Shown here: one piece after another, positions 8,989-17,926 of the stretch
How positions within the stretch are numbered: position 1 is the stretch's first letter
How the letters are laid out: each line of letters begins with the position of its first letter
Assembly: GCF_013408795.1 (NCBI RefSeq)
Contig: NZ_JACCCC010000001.1
Coordinates: 3,720,001-3,784,000, forward strand
Length of the DNA: 64,000 nucleotides
Reading direction: 5' to 3'
From: Spinactinospora alkalitolerans
Lineage (GTDB): Bacteria; Actinomycetota; Actinomycetes; Streptosporangiales; Streptosporangiaceae
The notes under the pieces: model-generated
The model's input: the letters and a program-made list of their open reading frames with translations, nothing else
Databases searched by the model: none
Told to the model about the DNA's origin: nothing
Position numbers and translations under genes: made by a program

Positions 8989-10133
8989 TCGCCGACCTCC
9001 ACCCACGCCTGCTCCCGCGCCGAGGTCAGCACGGCCTCGGCCAGGTGGGCCGCCCGCAGCCCGTCGGTGAACGTCGGCAGCCCGTCGGGGGCGGCTCCGG
9101 CGATGGCGTCGCGGGTGTCGGCGATGAAGGCGTCGAAGCAGTCCTGGTAGCCCTGGGCGTGGCCGGCGGGCACCCGGGCCAGCCGGCCCGCGGCGGGGCT
9201 CAGCGTCTCGGGGTCGCGCACCAGCAGCCCGCTCCGTTCGCGGCCGCCCTGCCAGAGCAGCTCGGGCTGCTCCTGGTCGAAGGAGAGGGTCATCTCCGAT
9301 CCGGAGATCTCCAGCAGCAGCCGGTTCTTGCGGCCGGCCGACACCTGGCTGATGACCGAGGCGCCGATCAGGCCGCCGCGCGTGGCGAACTGCAGGGTGG
9401 CCAGGTCCTCGGTGTCGACCGGGCGGCCGGCGCCGGTGCCGCGGCTGCCGTTGACGGTGGAGGTCTGGGCCGACAGGCGGGTGATGCGGTCGCCGGTGAC
9501 GAACTCCAGCAGGTCGCACCAGTGCGAGCCGATGTCGCCGAAGGCGCGGGTGGCGCCGCCCAGGTCGGCGTCGACGCGCCAGTTGTCGTCGCCGGGGCGC
9601 AGCAGCCAGTCCTGCAGGTAGCTGCCGTGGGCCAGGGCGAGGCGGCCGACGGCTCCGGACCGGACCTGCTCGCGGGCCTCGCGGACCATCGGGTGGAAGC
9701 GGTAGACGAACGGCACCGTCGCGACGCGGTGGGCGCCGGCCGCGGCCTCGGCCATCCGTGCCGCGGTGGCGGCGTCGGTGGAGAGCGGCTTCTCGCACAC
9801 CACGTGCTTGCCCGCCGCGATCGCGGCGAGGGAGAGCGGAGCGTGCAGGTGGTTGGGGGTGCACACGTGGATGACGTCGACGTCGTCGCTGGCCATGAGT
9901 TCGGCGGTGTCGGTGAAGGCGCGTTCGGCGCCGAGCGGCCCCAGCGCGTCGCGGGCCTTCTCCGGGGTGGATGCGGCGACTCCGACCACCCGGCCACCGG
10001 CGACCCGGATGGCCCGGGCGTGCACCCGGCCCATGAAACCGGTGCCGATGACCGCGGCGCGGTAGCCGTTGTTGAGCCTGTCGGCGCCGCGATTCGACGG
10101 CGCGTTCGATTCTGTGGTATGGCTCACTCCCAT
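8985..10133 (-). CDS. Gfo/Idh/MocA family NAD(P)-dependent oxidoreductase
   Basis: 382 residues. A Rossmann N-terminus (AAVIGTGFMGRVHARAI) is followed by VVCEKPLS, the EKP motif with the catalytic Lys, and a C-terminal sheet domain with DIGSHWCDLLEF, whose Asp and His are typical catalytic-site residues. Members oxidise sugars and inositols or reduce their keto forms. I choose ATG 10133 because a good promoter (TTGACG, 17 nt, TACGTT) ends six bases before it, making the mRNA leaderless and ruling out the in-frame codon at 10172. It opens the sugar operon. A glycoside 3-dehydrogenase role would fit the ThuA and epimerase neighbours, but that is inference. Confidence 0.9.
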   Translation of the reverse strand: MGVSHTTESNAPSNRGADRLNNGYRAAVIGTGFMGRVHARAIRVAGGRVVGVAASTPEKARDALGPLGAERAFTDTAELMASDDVDVIHVCTPNHLHAPLSLAAIAAGKHVVCEKPLSTDAATAARMAEAAAGAHRVATVPFVYRFHPMVREAREQVRSGAVGRLALAHGSYLQDWLLRPGDDNWRVDADLGGATRAFGDIGSHWCDLLEFVTGDRITRLSAQTSTVNGSRGTGAGRPVDTEDLATLQFATRGGLIGASVISQVSAGRKNRLLLEISGSEMTLSFDQEQPELLWQGGRERSGLLVRDPETLSPAAGRLARVPAGHAQGYQDCFDAFIADTRDAIAGAAPDGLPTFTDGLRAAHLAEAVLTSAREQAWVEVGE

Positions 10134-10139
10134 GGGAGG

Positions 10140-10168
10140 AACGTAAGCTGACTTCTGTCGGTCGTCAA
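10140..10168 (-). promoter_or_regulatory. Promoter of the sugar operon
   Basis: Read on the minus strand: -35 TTGACG (10168-10163), exactly 17 nt, then -10 TACGTT (10145-10140). The ATG at 10133 follows six bases after the -10, so transcription should begin at or next to the start codon. This is a close match to the vegetative sigma consensus. Confidence 0.7.
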
Positions 10169-10201
10169 GCAAAAACTGTGCGCTACATGTGAATTAGCTG
10201 G

Positions 10202-10229
10202 TTAACGGAATAGTTATAGTTCCTATGCT
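10202..10229 (+). promoter_or_regulatory. Candidate ROK regulator promoter with inverted GGAA/TTCC element
   Basis: A -10-like TATGCT lies at 10224-10229, with TTAACG at 10202-10207 as a weak -35 (16-nt spacer). The spacer carries GGAA-N9-TTCC (10207-10223), an imperfect inverted repeat next to a GTTAAC palindrome. This AT-rich patch separates the divergent ROK gene and sugar operon and is the obvious place for an operator. The exact operator is a guess. Confidence 0.4.
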
Positions 10230-10240
10230 TCACTGGTGAC

Positions 10241-11476
10241 GTGACAGAAGACGCGTTGACGCCACCGGGGACGGCCCGGTCCTCCGCCGCGCGCGTGCCC
10301 TCCGCCGCGGGGGCGGCGTTCCCCGGCGCGGGGATGCTGCTGCACCTGCTGCGGGACGGCCGGCCGCGCACGCGCTCCGAACTCGCGGGGGTCACCGGCC
10401 TGGCCCGCTCCACCGTCACCCAGCGCGTGGACGCGCTGCTGGCCAGCGGGCTCATCGGCCCGGCGGGCGAGGCGGCCTCGACCGGGGGGCGTCCCCCCGC
10501 GACCTTCGCCTTCATGCCGTCGGCGCGCGTGGTCCTCGCCGCCGACCTCGGCGCCACCTACGCCCGGCTCGGCCTCACCGACATGGCCGGGCAGGTGCTC
10601 GCCGAGACGCGGGCCGACCTCGACATCGCGCGCGGGCCGGAGGAGGTCCTCGACTGGGTCGTGCGCAACGGCCGCGAGCTGCTGGAGGAGGCCGGCCGCA
10701 GCCGGGCCGACCTGCTGGGCGTGGGAATCGGCCTGCCCGGGCCGGTCGAGCACTCCACCGGCAGGGCGGTCAACCCGCCGATCATGCCGGGCTGGGACGG
10801 CTTCGACGTCCCCGGCCACGTCGAGGAGCGCCTCGCAGGCCCCGTCCTGGTGGACAACGACGTCAACATCATGGCGCTGGGCGAGCACTTCGCCCAGTGG
10901 AGCGACACCGGCCACCTGATGTTCGTGAAGGTCGCGACCGGGATCGGCTGCGGCATCATCAGCGACGGCGGCGTCTACCGCGGCGCGAAGGGCGCCGCAG
11001 GGGACATGGGCCACATCCAGGTGCCGCGCGGCGCGGGGCGCGCCTGCCAGTGCGGCAACACCGGCTGCCTGGAGGCGGTGGCCAGCGGCTCCGCCATCGC
11101 GGCCGAGCTCTCCGCACGGGGCGTCGACGCCCGCACAGCCCTTGACGTGGTGGAACTCGCCCGCTCGGGTTCGGTGCCCGCCCTGCACTCGCTGCGCCAG
11201 GCCGGGCGCGACATCGGGGAGGTCCTCGCGGCCTCCGTCAACATGCTCAACCCGTCCATCATCATCATCGGCGGCTCGCTCGCGCTGGCCGGCGACCACC
11301 TGCTCGCAGGCGTGCGCGAGGTGATCTACCAGCGCTCGCTGCCGCTGGCGACCGAGGACCTGCGGATCGTCTCCTCACGGGTGGGCGAGCGCGCCGGCGT
11401 CATCGGCGCCGCCGTCATGGTCGTCGAACACGGCCTCAGCCCCGAGCGCGTGGACGCCCTCGTCGCCGGCGCGTGA
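10241..11476 (+). CDS. ROK family transcriptional regulator
   Basis: 411 residues from GTG 10241. The N-terminal winged helix (TRSELAGVTGLARSTVTQRVDALLASGL, given here in part) binds DNA. The C-terminal ROK sugar-kinase-like domain has an ATP-site-like DLGATYARLGL segment and the zinc-binding CQCGNTGCLEAV motif. NPPIMPGWDG and the ligand-contacting DNDVN are conserved. It is divergent from the sugar operon, 107 nt from the dehydrogenase start, and most likely represses it until the transported sugar or its product binds. Because the kinase-like domain is fused to a DNA-binding domain, regulator is preferred over glucokinase. Confidence 0.93.
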   Translation: MTEDALTPPGTARSSAARVPSAAGAAFPGAGMLLHLLRDGRPRTRSELAGVTGLARSTVTQRVDALLASGLIGPAGEAASTGGRPPATFAFMPSARVVLAADLGATYARLGLTDMAGQVLAETRADLDIARGPEEVLDWVVRNGRELLEEAGRSRADLLGVGIGLPGPVEHSTGRAVNPPIMPGWDGFDVPGHVEERLAGPVLVDNDVNIMALGEHFAQWSDTGHLMFVKVATGIGCGIISDGGVYRGAKGAAGDMGHIQVPRGAGRACQCGNTGCLEAVASGSAIAAELSARGVDARTALDVVELARSGSVPALHSLRQAGRDIGEVLAASVNMLNPSIIIIGGSLALAGDHLLAGVREVIYQRSLPLATEDLRIVSSRVGERAGVIGAAVMVVEHGLSPERVDALVAGA

Positions 11477-11511
11477 CCGGCCCGCCCGCGCCGACCCCGG
11501 CCTCATCGGCG

Positions 11512-11544
11512 CCGGGGCCGCCGGTCCGGGGCCGGCGGCCCCGG
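11512..11544. terminator. Bidirectional terminator hairpin
   Basis: Perfect 13-bp stem (11512-11524 with 11532-11544) around a 7-nt loop, lying between the convergent ROK and GntR genes. There is no T-run, as usual in high-GC actinomycetes. Confidence 0.65.
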
Positions 11545-11566
11545 GATCGGCGGAGGACCGGCGCGT

Positions 11567-12232
11567 TCAGCGGCTCCCCCGGTCGGTGTCGGTGAGCTGG
11601 CGCAGGGTGTGCTCCGCGGCCTCGGCGATGTGCGCGCGCATGAGCCCGGCCGCGGCGGCGCCGTCGCGCTCGCGCAGCGCGGCCATGATCGCCCGGTGCT
11701 GCGCCGCGGAGTCGTGCACCCGGCCCGCCAGGCTGATGGCCTGGTAGGGGACGCCGTTCCAGAGCCGGTCGACGAACTCGATCAGGTAGTCGGAGTCGGC
11801 GGCGGTGTAGATCTCGTGGTGGAAGCGGGCGTTGAGCACGGTCACCTCGTTCTCGCGCCCCTGGCCGACCGCCTCGTCGAGGACGTCGAGCGCGCGCCCC
11901 ATGGCCGCCAACTGCTCCGCGCTCGCGCGCTCCGCCGCGAGTTCGGTCGCCATGGGTTCGAGGAGCATGCGCAGCCGGTAGATCTCCTCGGCCCGCTCCG
12001 GGGTGCACTGGCTGACCACGGCCCCGTAGTTGGCCCGGTGCTCGATCAGGCCGTGCGCGGCCAGCAGCCGCAGCGCGTCGCGGACCGGGGTGAGGCTCAT
12101 GCCGAGCCGGCCGGCCAGGTCCTGCAGCAGCAGGCGCTCACCGGGCGCCAGTTCTCCCGTGCGGATCGCGTCGCGCAGCGCGGTGTAGGCGATCTCGGAC
12201 TTGGTGGGGGCCGCCACGCGCTCAATCGGCAT
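11567..12232 (-). CDS. GntR family regulator, FCD subfamily
   Basis: 221 residues. An N-terminal winged helix (AYTALRDAIRTGELAPGERLL, then MSLTPVRDALRLLAAHGLI) is followed by an all-helical FCD effector domain. Metal/ligand residues are visible in LNARFHHEIYTAA and in the later His of AQHRAIMAAL and RAHIAEA. It is divergent from the CoA-transferase operon across 126 nt and probably controls it in response to a carboxylic acid. There is no Shine-Dalgarno sequence before the ATG, and TAGCCT sits just upstream, so its transcript may be leaderless. Confidence 0.92.
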   Translation of the reverse strand: MPIERVAAPTKSEIAYTALRDAIRTGELAPGERLLLQDLAGRLGMSLTPVRDALRLLAAHGLIEHRANYGAVVSQCTPERAEEIYRLRMLLEPMATELAAERASAEQLAAMGRALDVLDEAVGQGRENEVTVLNARFHHEIYTAADSDYLIEFVDRLWNGVPYQAISLAGRVHDSAAQHRAIMAALRERDGAAAAGLMRAHIAEAAEHTLRQLTDTDRGSR

Positions 12233-12251
12233 GGGATCAGGCTAGCGCATC

Positions 12252-12280
12252 TTGGTTTTTTGTTTTTTATAAATTATTCT
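12252..12280 (+). promoter_or_regulatory. Promoter of the CoA-transferase/fumarase operon
   Basis: TTGGTT (12252-12257), 17 nt, TATTCT (12275-12280) in an unusually A/T-rich patch for this genome. Transcription would begin near 12287, giving a leader of about 70 nt that ends in a clear ribosome site (GGGAGG) before ATG 12359. The FCD regulator probably binds here, but I could not pick out a convincing palindrome. Confidence 0.5.
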
Positions 12281-12358
12281 GGCGCGGCGGTCGCCGGTGA
12301 CCCCCGCCACAGGCGCCGGTGACCCACCGCTCGTCCAACGGATTAGGGAGGTGCGCCC

Positions 12359-13552
12359 ATGGGCGCCCTGGATGGTGTCACGGTCGTCTCGGTGGAGCAG
12401 GCGGTCGCGGCCCCCTTCGCCACCCGGCAGCTCGCCGACCTCGGTGCGCGCGTCATCAAGGTCGAACGCCCGGGGGCCGGGGACTTCGCGCGCGGCTACG
12501 ACACCACCGTCAAGGGGATGTCCAGCCACTTCGTCTGGCTCAACCGCAGCAAGGAGAGCCTGGCCCTGGACATCAAGGACCCCGGGGACGCCGCGGTCCT
12601 GGCCCGGCTCGTCGACCGGGCCGACGTATTCGTGCAGAACCTCGCGCCCGGCGCGGCCGAGCGCCGCGGACTGGGCGCACCCGAACTGCGCCGCCGCAAC
12701 CCCCGGCTCATCACCTGCCAGATCTCCGGCTACGGCGCCTCCGGCCCCTACCGCGACAAGAAGGCCTACGACCTGCTGGTGCAGTGCGAGGCGGGGCTCG
12801 TCTCGATCACCGGCACCGAGGAGGAGCCGGCCAAGGCCGGGATCTCGGTCGCCGACATCTCCGCCGGGATGTACGCCTACTCGGGGATCCTCGCCGCGCT
12901 GTACGAGCGGGAGCGCACCGGCACCGGGACCCACGTCGACGTCGCGATGCTGGACGCGCTGGGCGAGTGGATGGGCTACCCGTACTACTACGCCGGCTAC
13001 GGCGGCACCGCTCCGGCGCGCACCGGGGCCCGGCACGCCGCCATCGCCCCCTACGGCCCGTTCCGGGCCGGCGACGGCGGCGAGGTGTTCCTGGCGGTGC
13101 AGAACGACCGCGAATGGCGGTCCCTGTGCGAACGCGTGCTGCGGCGGCCGGCGCTCGCCGAGGAGCCCGACCTCTCCACCAACACCGGCCGCGTGCGCCA
13201 CCAGGCCCGGGTGCGCGAGGCGATCGAAGCGGCGCTGGCCGACCTGACGTCGGCGCAGGCGCTGGAGCGGCTGGACGCGGCGGGGATCGCCAACGCGCGG
13301 CTGCGCACCCTCGACGAGTTCGCCGAGCACCCGCAGCTGGCCGCCCGCGACCGCTGGCGCGAGGTGGACTCCCCCGCCGGCCCGCTGCGGGCCCTGCTCC
13401 CGCCGGCGCTTCCCGGCGGCGCCGAACCGCGGATGGACCCGGTCCCGGACGTGGGCGAGCACAACACCGCGATCCTCGCCGAGCTCGGCCTCGCCGAGGA
13501 CGGGGACGGCGGCGCGCGCCCCTCCGGCGCGAAACGGGCGGGCCGGCCATGA
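12359..13552 (+). CDS. CaiB/BaiF (class III) CoA transferase, probable itaconate/citramalate CoA transferase
   Basis: 397 residues. [27 protein letters not shown] is the standard class III opening (shown in part in the family). Asp166 in VADISAGM lines up with the catalytic Asp that forms the anhydride intermediate. Class III transferases move CoA between carboxylates. Next to a CitE-type lyase and class I fumarase the likely acceptor is citramalate, itaconate or mesaconate, with succinyl-CoA as donor. Gene order resembles the ict-ich-ccl region of Pseudomonas, where the CoA transferase activates itaconate. It is translationally coupled (ATGA) to the fumarase gene. Family is certain, acceptor inferred from neighbours. 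Confidence 0.9.
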   Translation: MGALDGVTVVSVEQAVAAPFATRQLADLGARVIKVERPGAGDFARGYDTTVKGMSSHFVWLNRSKESLALDIKDPGDAAVLARLVDRADVFVQNLAPGAAERRGLGAPELRRRNPRLITCQISGYGASGPYRDKKAYDLLVQCEAGLVSITGTEEEPAKAGISVADISAGMYAYSGILAALYERERTGTGTHVDVAMLDALGEWMGYPYYYAGYGGTAPARTGARHAAIAPYGPFRAGDGGEVFLAVQNDREWRSLCERVLRRPALAEEPDLSTNTGRVRHQARVREAIEAALADLTSAQALERLDAAGIANARLRTLDEFAEHPQLAARDRWREVDSPAGPLRALLPPALPGGAEPRMDPVPDVGEHNTAILAELGLAEDGDGGARPSGAKRAGRP

Positions 13553-15204
13553 GCGGCGTCCCCTACACCGATCCGCTGCCGCTGGGCCCCGACACCACGC
13601 AGTACCGCAGGCTCACCACCGACGGGGTCGCCACGGTGCCGGCCGCCGGCCGGCAGATGCTCGCCGTCGACCCCGAGGCGCTGCGGACGCTGACCGAGAC
13701 CGCCATGCGGGACATGGCGCACCTGCTGCGCCCCTCGCACCTGGCCCAGTTGCGCGCCGTCGTCGACGACGGCGAGGCCAGTCCCAACGACCGATTCGTC
13801 GCCCTGGACCTGCTGCGCAACGCCAACATCGCCGCGGGCGGGGTGCTGCCCATGTGCCAGGACACCGGGACGGCGATCGTCATGGGGCAGCGGGGCAACC
13901 GGGTCCTCACCGACGGCGACGACCACCGGCACATCACGGCCGGCGTGCACGCCGCCTACGCCCGGCTGAACCTGCGCTACTCCCAGATGGCCCCGCTCAC
14001 CATGTGGGAGGAGGTCAACACCGGCACGAACCTGCCGGCGCAGATCGACATCGAACTCGCCCACGGCGACCGGGCGCGCTACGACCTGCTGTTCATGGCC
14101 AAGGGCGGCGGCAGCGCGAACAAGTCGTTCCTCTACCAGGAGAGCAAGGCGGTCCTGACCGAGGCGCGGTTGACCGCGTTCCTGGAGGAGAAGCTGCGCG
14201 CGCTGGGCACCGCCGCCTGCCCGCCCTACCACCTGGCCCTGGTCATCGGCGGCACGAGCGCGGAGTACGCCCTGAAGACCGCCAAGCTCGCCTCGGCCCG
14301 CCACCTCGACGCGCTGCCCGACTCCGGGTCCCCGCTCGGCCGCGGCTTCCGCGACCGGGCCATGGAGGCCCGGGTGTGGGAGCTGGCGCGGCGCATCGGC
14401 TACGGCGCGCAGTTCGGCGGCAAGTACTTCTGCCACGACGTCCGCGTCGTCCGGCTGCCGCGCCACGGGGGATCGCTGCCGATCGCGCTGGCGGTCTCCT
14501 GCTCGGCCGACCGCCAGGTCAAGGCCGCGATCACCCCGGAGGGCGTCTTCCTGGAGCGGCTGGAGACCGATCCGGCGCGCCACCTGCCGCCGGTCCCCGA
14601 CGACCGGCTCTCCGGCGAGGTGGTCCGGATCGACCTGGACCGGCCGATGGACCGGATCAGGCGGGACCTGTCGGCCGTGCCCGTCGGGTCGCGGGTCTCG
14701 CTGACCGGCACCATGGTCGTGGCGCGCGACATCGCCCACGCGCGGATCCGCGAACGGCTGGAGCGCGGTGAGCCCCTCCCCGACTACCTGCGCGACCACC
14801 CGGTCTACTACGCGGGGCCGGCCAAGACCCCGGAGGGGCGCCCCTCGGGCTCCTTCGGTCCCACCACGGCCGGCCGCATGGACGGCTACGTGGCGGAGTT
14901 CCAGCGCGCCGGCGGCTCCCTCGTGATGCTGGCCAAGGGCAACCGCTCCCGCGGGGTCGCCGAGGCCTGCCGCGCGCACGGCGGCTTCTACCTGGGCACC
15001 ATCGGCGGGCCGGCCGCGCGCCTGGCCGAGGAGTGCATCCGCGAGGTCGCCGTCCTGGACCACTGCGACCTCGGCATGGAGGCGGTCTGGCGGATCCGCG
15101 TCGAGGACTTCCCCGCCTTCGTGGTCATCAACGACCGGGGCGAGGACTTCTTCGCGCCGATCGCCTCCCCTCCCCTGCAGATCTCCTCCCGCCCGCAGGC
15201 CTGA
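13549..15204 (+). CDS. Class I (iron-sulfur) fumarate hydratase, possible mesaconase
   Basis: 551 residues, full length for single-chain class I fumarases. The three cluster cysteines stand at 103 ([10 protein letters not shown]), 224 ([10 protein letters not shown]) and 318 (SCSADRQVK), close to Cys105, Cys224 and Cys318 of E. coli FumA. The enzyme hydrates fumarate to (S)-malate. Class I members in bacteria that use mesaconate also hydrate mesaconate to (S)-citramalate. Placement between a CoA transferase and a dicarboxylate carrier, in one operon with a CitE-type lyase, favours the mesaconase role here. Start ATG 13549 overlaps the transferase stop by four bases; the longer frame upstream is a shadow of the transferase gene. 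Confidence 0.92.
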   Translation: MSGVPYTDPLPLGPDTTQYRRLTTDGVATVPAAGRQMLAVDPEALRTLTETAMRDMAHLLRPSHLAQLRAVVDDGEASPNDRFVALDLLRNANIAAGGVLPMCQDTGTAIVMGQRGNRVLTDGDDHRHITAGVHAAYARLNLRYSQMAPLTMWEEVNTGTNLPAQIDIELAHGDRARYDLLFMAKGGGSANKSFLYQESKAVLTEARLTAFLEEKLRALGTAACPPYHLALVIGGTSAEYALKTAKLASARHLDALPDSGSPLGRGFRDRAMEARVWELARRIGYGAQFGGKYFCHDVRVVRLPRHGGSLPIALAVSCSADRQVKAAITPEGVFLERLETDPARHLPPVPDDRLSGEVVRIDLDRPMDRIRRDLSAVPVGSRVSLTGTMVVARDIAHARIRERLERGEPLPDYLRDHPVYYAGPAKTPEGRPSGSFGPTTAGRMDGYVAEFQRAGGSLVMLAKGNRSRGVAEACRAHGGFYLGTIGGPAARLAEECIREVAVLDHCDLGMEAVWRIRVEDFPAFVVINDRGEDFFAPIASPPLQISSRPQA

Positions 15205-15234
15205 CCGGCCCGGCGCCCGACCAGAAGGACCCTC

Positions 15235-16815
15235 ATGCGCTCCAAAGAGATCCCTCCGTCCGGCACCGCCGACGACGGGGGGCCGGCCCCCTCGGCAGCG
15301 GCCGACCCCGGCGGCACCGCGGCCCCCTCCGCCGCGCCGGCGGACCGCATGCCCCGGCGGCAGGCGATCGGACTGCTCCTCGGGCCGATCCTGGGCATCG
15401 GCCTCTTCCTGCTCATGACCGCCACCGTCGCCGAGTTGAGCACCGTGGCGTGCGCGGTCGCCGGCATCACCGTCCTGATGGCGGTCTGGTGGATGACCGA
15501 GGCGATTCCGTTCGCCGTCACGGCGCTGCTGCCGCTCGCGCTGTTCCCGCTCGTGGGCGCGGGCGACATCGGCGAGGTCGCCGCCCCCTACGCCTCCGAG
15601 ACCATCTTCCTGTTCCTCGGCGGGTTCGTCATCGCGCTGGCCATGCAGAAATGGGAGCTGCATCGCCGCATCGCGCTGAACACGGTGCTCGGGGTCGGCG
15701 TCCGGCCCACCCGCCTCATCGGGGGGTTCATGCTGGCGAGCTGCTTCATCAGCATGTGGGTCAGTTCGACGGCGACGACCATGATGATGCTGCCGATGGG
15801 GCTGTCCATCGTCATGCTGCTGAAGAGGGACGGGGCCGAGGTCGACCGCAACTTCTCGACCTGCCTGCTGCTCGGCATCGCCTACGCCGCCACCATCAGT
15901 ACGACGGCCACGATCGTGGCCACGCCGGGCAACGCCTTCGTCGTCGCCTATCTGGCGGAGAACCACGGCATCGAGATCGGCTTCGCCCAGTGGATGCTCA
16001 TCGGGACGCCGCTGTCCGCGGTTTTCCTGGTCATCGCGTGGCTGCTGCTCACGCGGGTGATCTTCCCGCCGCGGATCACCGAGATCCCCGGAGGCGAGGA
16101 CCTGATCCGGACGCAGCTGGCCTCGCTGGGACGGATGGGCCGCGGCGAGCGGATCGTGGCCGTCCTCTTCGCCTGCACCGCCCTGAGTTGGATCTTCATT
16201 CCGCTGCTGAACGGCCTGCCCGCCGTCGCCGCCGCCGCTCCGTGGCTGGGCAACGTCTCCGAGGCCGGCATCGCGGTGATCGCGGCGATCGCGTTCTTCT
16301 TGATCCCGGTCCGGCCGGGCCGCGGCGAGATGCTGATGCGCTGGGAGGACGCGAAGGAGATCCCGTGGGGCATCCTGCTGATGTTCGGCGGCGGCCTGAG
16401 CATGTCGAAGATGATCACCGACAGCGGGCTGAGCGCCTGGATCGGCGACCAGGTCGGCGGCCTCTCCGGAATCCCCGCCGTGGCGCTGGTCGTCGTCGTG
16501 GCCGTGCTGATGCTCTTCTTCACCGAGCTCACCAGTACGACGGCGACGATCACCACCTACGTCCCGGTCATGGCCGGCATCGCGGGCGGTCTGGGGCTGG
16601 CCCCGCTCGTCCTCGTCCTGCCCACGGTCTTCGCGGCCGGGTTCGCGTTCATGCTGCCCGTCGCCACGCCGCCCAACGCCATCGTGGTCGGCTCCGGGCA
16701 CGTGACGATCGGGCAGATGCTGCGGGGCGGCATCTGGCTGAACCTGGTGGGCATCGCCCTCGTCCCGCTCGCGATCCTCACCCTCGGCGCCTGGGTGTTC
16801 GGACTCGCCTTCTGA
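15235..16815 (+). CDS. DASS family (SLC13-like) dicarboxylate transporter
   Basis: 526 residues with about 11-12 membrane segments. Both pseudo-repeats carry the SNT-like signature variants: SSTATTMMMLPMG in the first half and TSTTATITTYVPVM in the second. WWMTEAIPFAVTALLPL is the typical WMTEAIP-type family stretch. The N-terminal 45 residues are Pro/Ala-rich and cytosolic. It probably imports the C4/C5 dicarboxylate that the surrounding enzymes degrade, with sodium or protons. In the comparable Pseudomonas region this job is done by a TRAP transporter, so a different carrier family has been recruited here. Confidence 0.92.
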   Translation: MRSKEIPPSGTADDGGPAPSAAADPGGTAAPSAAPADRMPRRQAIGLLLGPILGIGLFLLMTATVAELSTVACAVAGITVLMAVWWMTEAIPFAVTALLPLALFPLVGAGDIGEVAAPYASETIFLFLGGFVIALAMQKWELHRRIALNTVLGVGVRPTRLIGGFMLASCFISMWVSSTATTMMMLPMGLSIVMLLKRDGAEVDRNFSTCLLLGIAYAATISTTATIVATPGNAFVVAYLAENHGIEIGFAQWMLIGTPLSAVFLVIAWLLLTRVIFPPRITEIPGGEDLIRTQLASLGRMGRGERIVAVLFACTALSWIFIPLLNGLPAVAAAAPWLGNVSEAGIAVIAAIAFFLIPVRPGRGEMLMRWEDAKEIPWGILLMFGGGLSMSKMITDSGLSAWIGDQVGGLSGIPAVALVVVVAVLMLFFTELTSTTATITTYVPVMAGIAGGLGLAPLVLVLPTVFAAGFAFMLPVATPPNAIVVGSGHVTIGQMLRGGIWLNLVGIALVPLAILTLGAWVFGLAF

Positions 16816-16875
16816 CCTGCTTCACCACCGGCCGCCGCGCCCGCGGCGCCGCCCCCTTGATGAGGAGCACCGCCC

Positions 16876-17745
16876 ATGATCGGACTCCGGTCCTTCCTGT
16901 TCGTTCCCGGCGACCGCGCCGACCGCATCGCCAAGGCCCGCAGCGGGCCGGCCCACGCGGTGGTCGTGGACCTCGAGGACGCCGTCGCGCCCGCGGCCAA
17001 GGACGGGGCGCGCGGCAGCGCCGCGGCCGCGATCGGCGGGCGGCCGCGCAACGGCGGGCCGCTGCTGGCGGTGCGGGTCAACGGCGTGGCCAGCGGGCTG
17101 CTGGAGGACGATCTCGCCGCGCTGGAGCCGGTGCTGCACCGGCTCGGCCTCATCGTGCTGCCCATGGTGTCGGGGCCGGCCGACGTCGCCGCGGCGGCCG
17201 CCCTCCTCGGCGCCGCGGAGCGCCGGGCCGGGGTCGAGCGGCCCCGCGGGCTGCTCCCGCTGATCGAGACGGCCCGCGGCGTCCTCGCCGCGCCCGAGAT
17301 CGCCGCGGCCGACGAGCGGGTGGCGACGCTCTCCGTCGGGCCGGCCGACCTCTCGGCGGAGCTCGGGGTCGAGCCGACCGCGCGCGGGGAGGCGCTGGAG
17401 CACGCCCGCTCCCGGCTGGTCCTGGCCTGCGCGGCGGCCGGGCTCGGCGCCCCGATCGACGGCCCGTTCCTCGACGTGCGCGACCACGAGGGGATGCTCC
17501 TGGCCGCGGCCCGTGCGCGCCTCCTCGGGTTCGCCGGCAAGATGGCTCTCCATCCGGCGCAGGTCGAGGCCGTCAACGCCGAGTTCGCGCCCACCGAGGC
17601 CGAGCTGCGCCGGGCGCGCGAGGTGGACCGGGCGTTTCGCGCCGCCGAGGCCCGCGGTGTCGCGTCGATCGCGCTGGCGGACGGCACGTTCGTGGACCCC
17701 CCGGTGGCCGCGCGCGCCCGGAGCGTGCTGGAACGCGCCCGATGA
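16876..17745 (+). CDS. HpcH/HpaI-CitE family CoA ester lyase, probable citramalyl-CoA lyase
   Basis: 289 residues. CitE-type motifs: FVPGDRADRI (start of strand 1), VVDLEDAV (metal-binding acidic pair), LPLIETARGVLAA (Glu ligand), and GFAGKMALHPAQV near the C-terminus. The enzyme splits a hydroxyacyl-CoA by retro-aldol or Claisen chemistry. Next to the CoA transferase and fumarase, the fitting reaction is (S)-citramalyl-CoA to acetyl-CoA plus pyruvate. Malyl-CoA lyase is the main alternative. It is the last gene of the operon, preceded by GAGGAG, and repeat B1 begins about 20 bases after its stop. Confidence 0.88.
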   Translation: MIGLRSFLFVPGDRADRIAKARSGPAHAVVVDLEDAVAPAAKDGARGSAAAAIGGRPRNGGPLLAVRVNGVASGLLEDDLAALEPVLHRLGLIVLPMVSGPADVAAAAALLGAAERRAGVERPRGLLPLIETARGVLAAPEIAAADERVATLSVGPADLSAELGVEPTARGEALEHARSRLVLACAAAGLGAPIDGPFLDVRDHEGMLLAAARARLLGFAGKMALHPAQVEAVNAEFAPTEAELRRAREVDRAFRAAEARGVASIALADGTFVDPPVAARARSVLERAR

Positions 17746-17765
17746 GGCCGCGCCCCGCAGACCTC

Positions 17766-17926
17766 CCAGTGATGGGATTGGAAAACCGTGGCCGCAGTCC
17801 TCCGTTCACCACCGCATGACCTGGGAAGGCCGCCGTCAGCGCGCCGACGCCGACGACGGCCCCACCGGGTCCCCAAGGCCGAGCAGGGCCTGGAGACGAT
17901 CCCGGCCCTCTCCCACCGACGATCTA
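17766..17926. repeat. Interspersed repeat family B, copy B1
   Basis: About 160 bp, similar to 60916-61192. Shared blocks include CCACCGCATGACCTGGGAAG, GCCGTCAGCGCGCC, GGCCTGGAGAC-like and CCCTCTCCC. The right end, read on the minus strand, is TAGATCG and contains the TAG stop of the UTRA regulator (17924-17926). The copy sits between two convergent genes. It lacks about 115 nt found in the middle of the other copy. Confidence 0.75.

Noticed and set aside
13051-16701. 1216-residue open frame on the minus strand across the CoA-transferase, fumarase and DASS genes
   Set aside because: Low-complexity His/Arg/Gly composition and full overlap with three well-supported genes show it is a codon-bias artefact.
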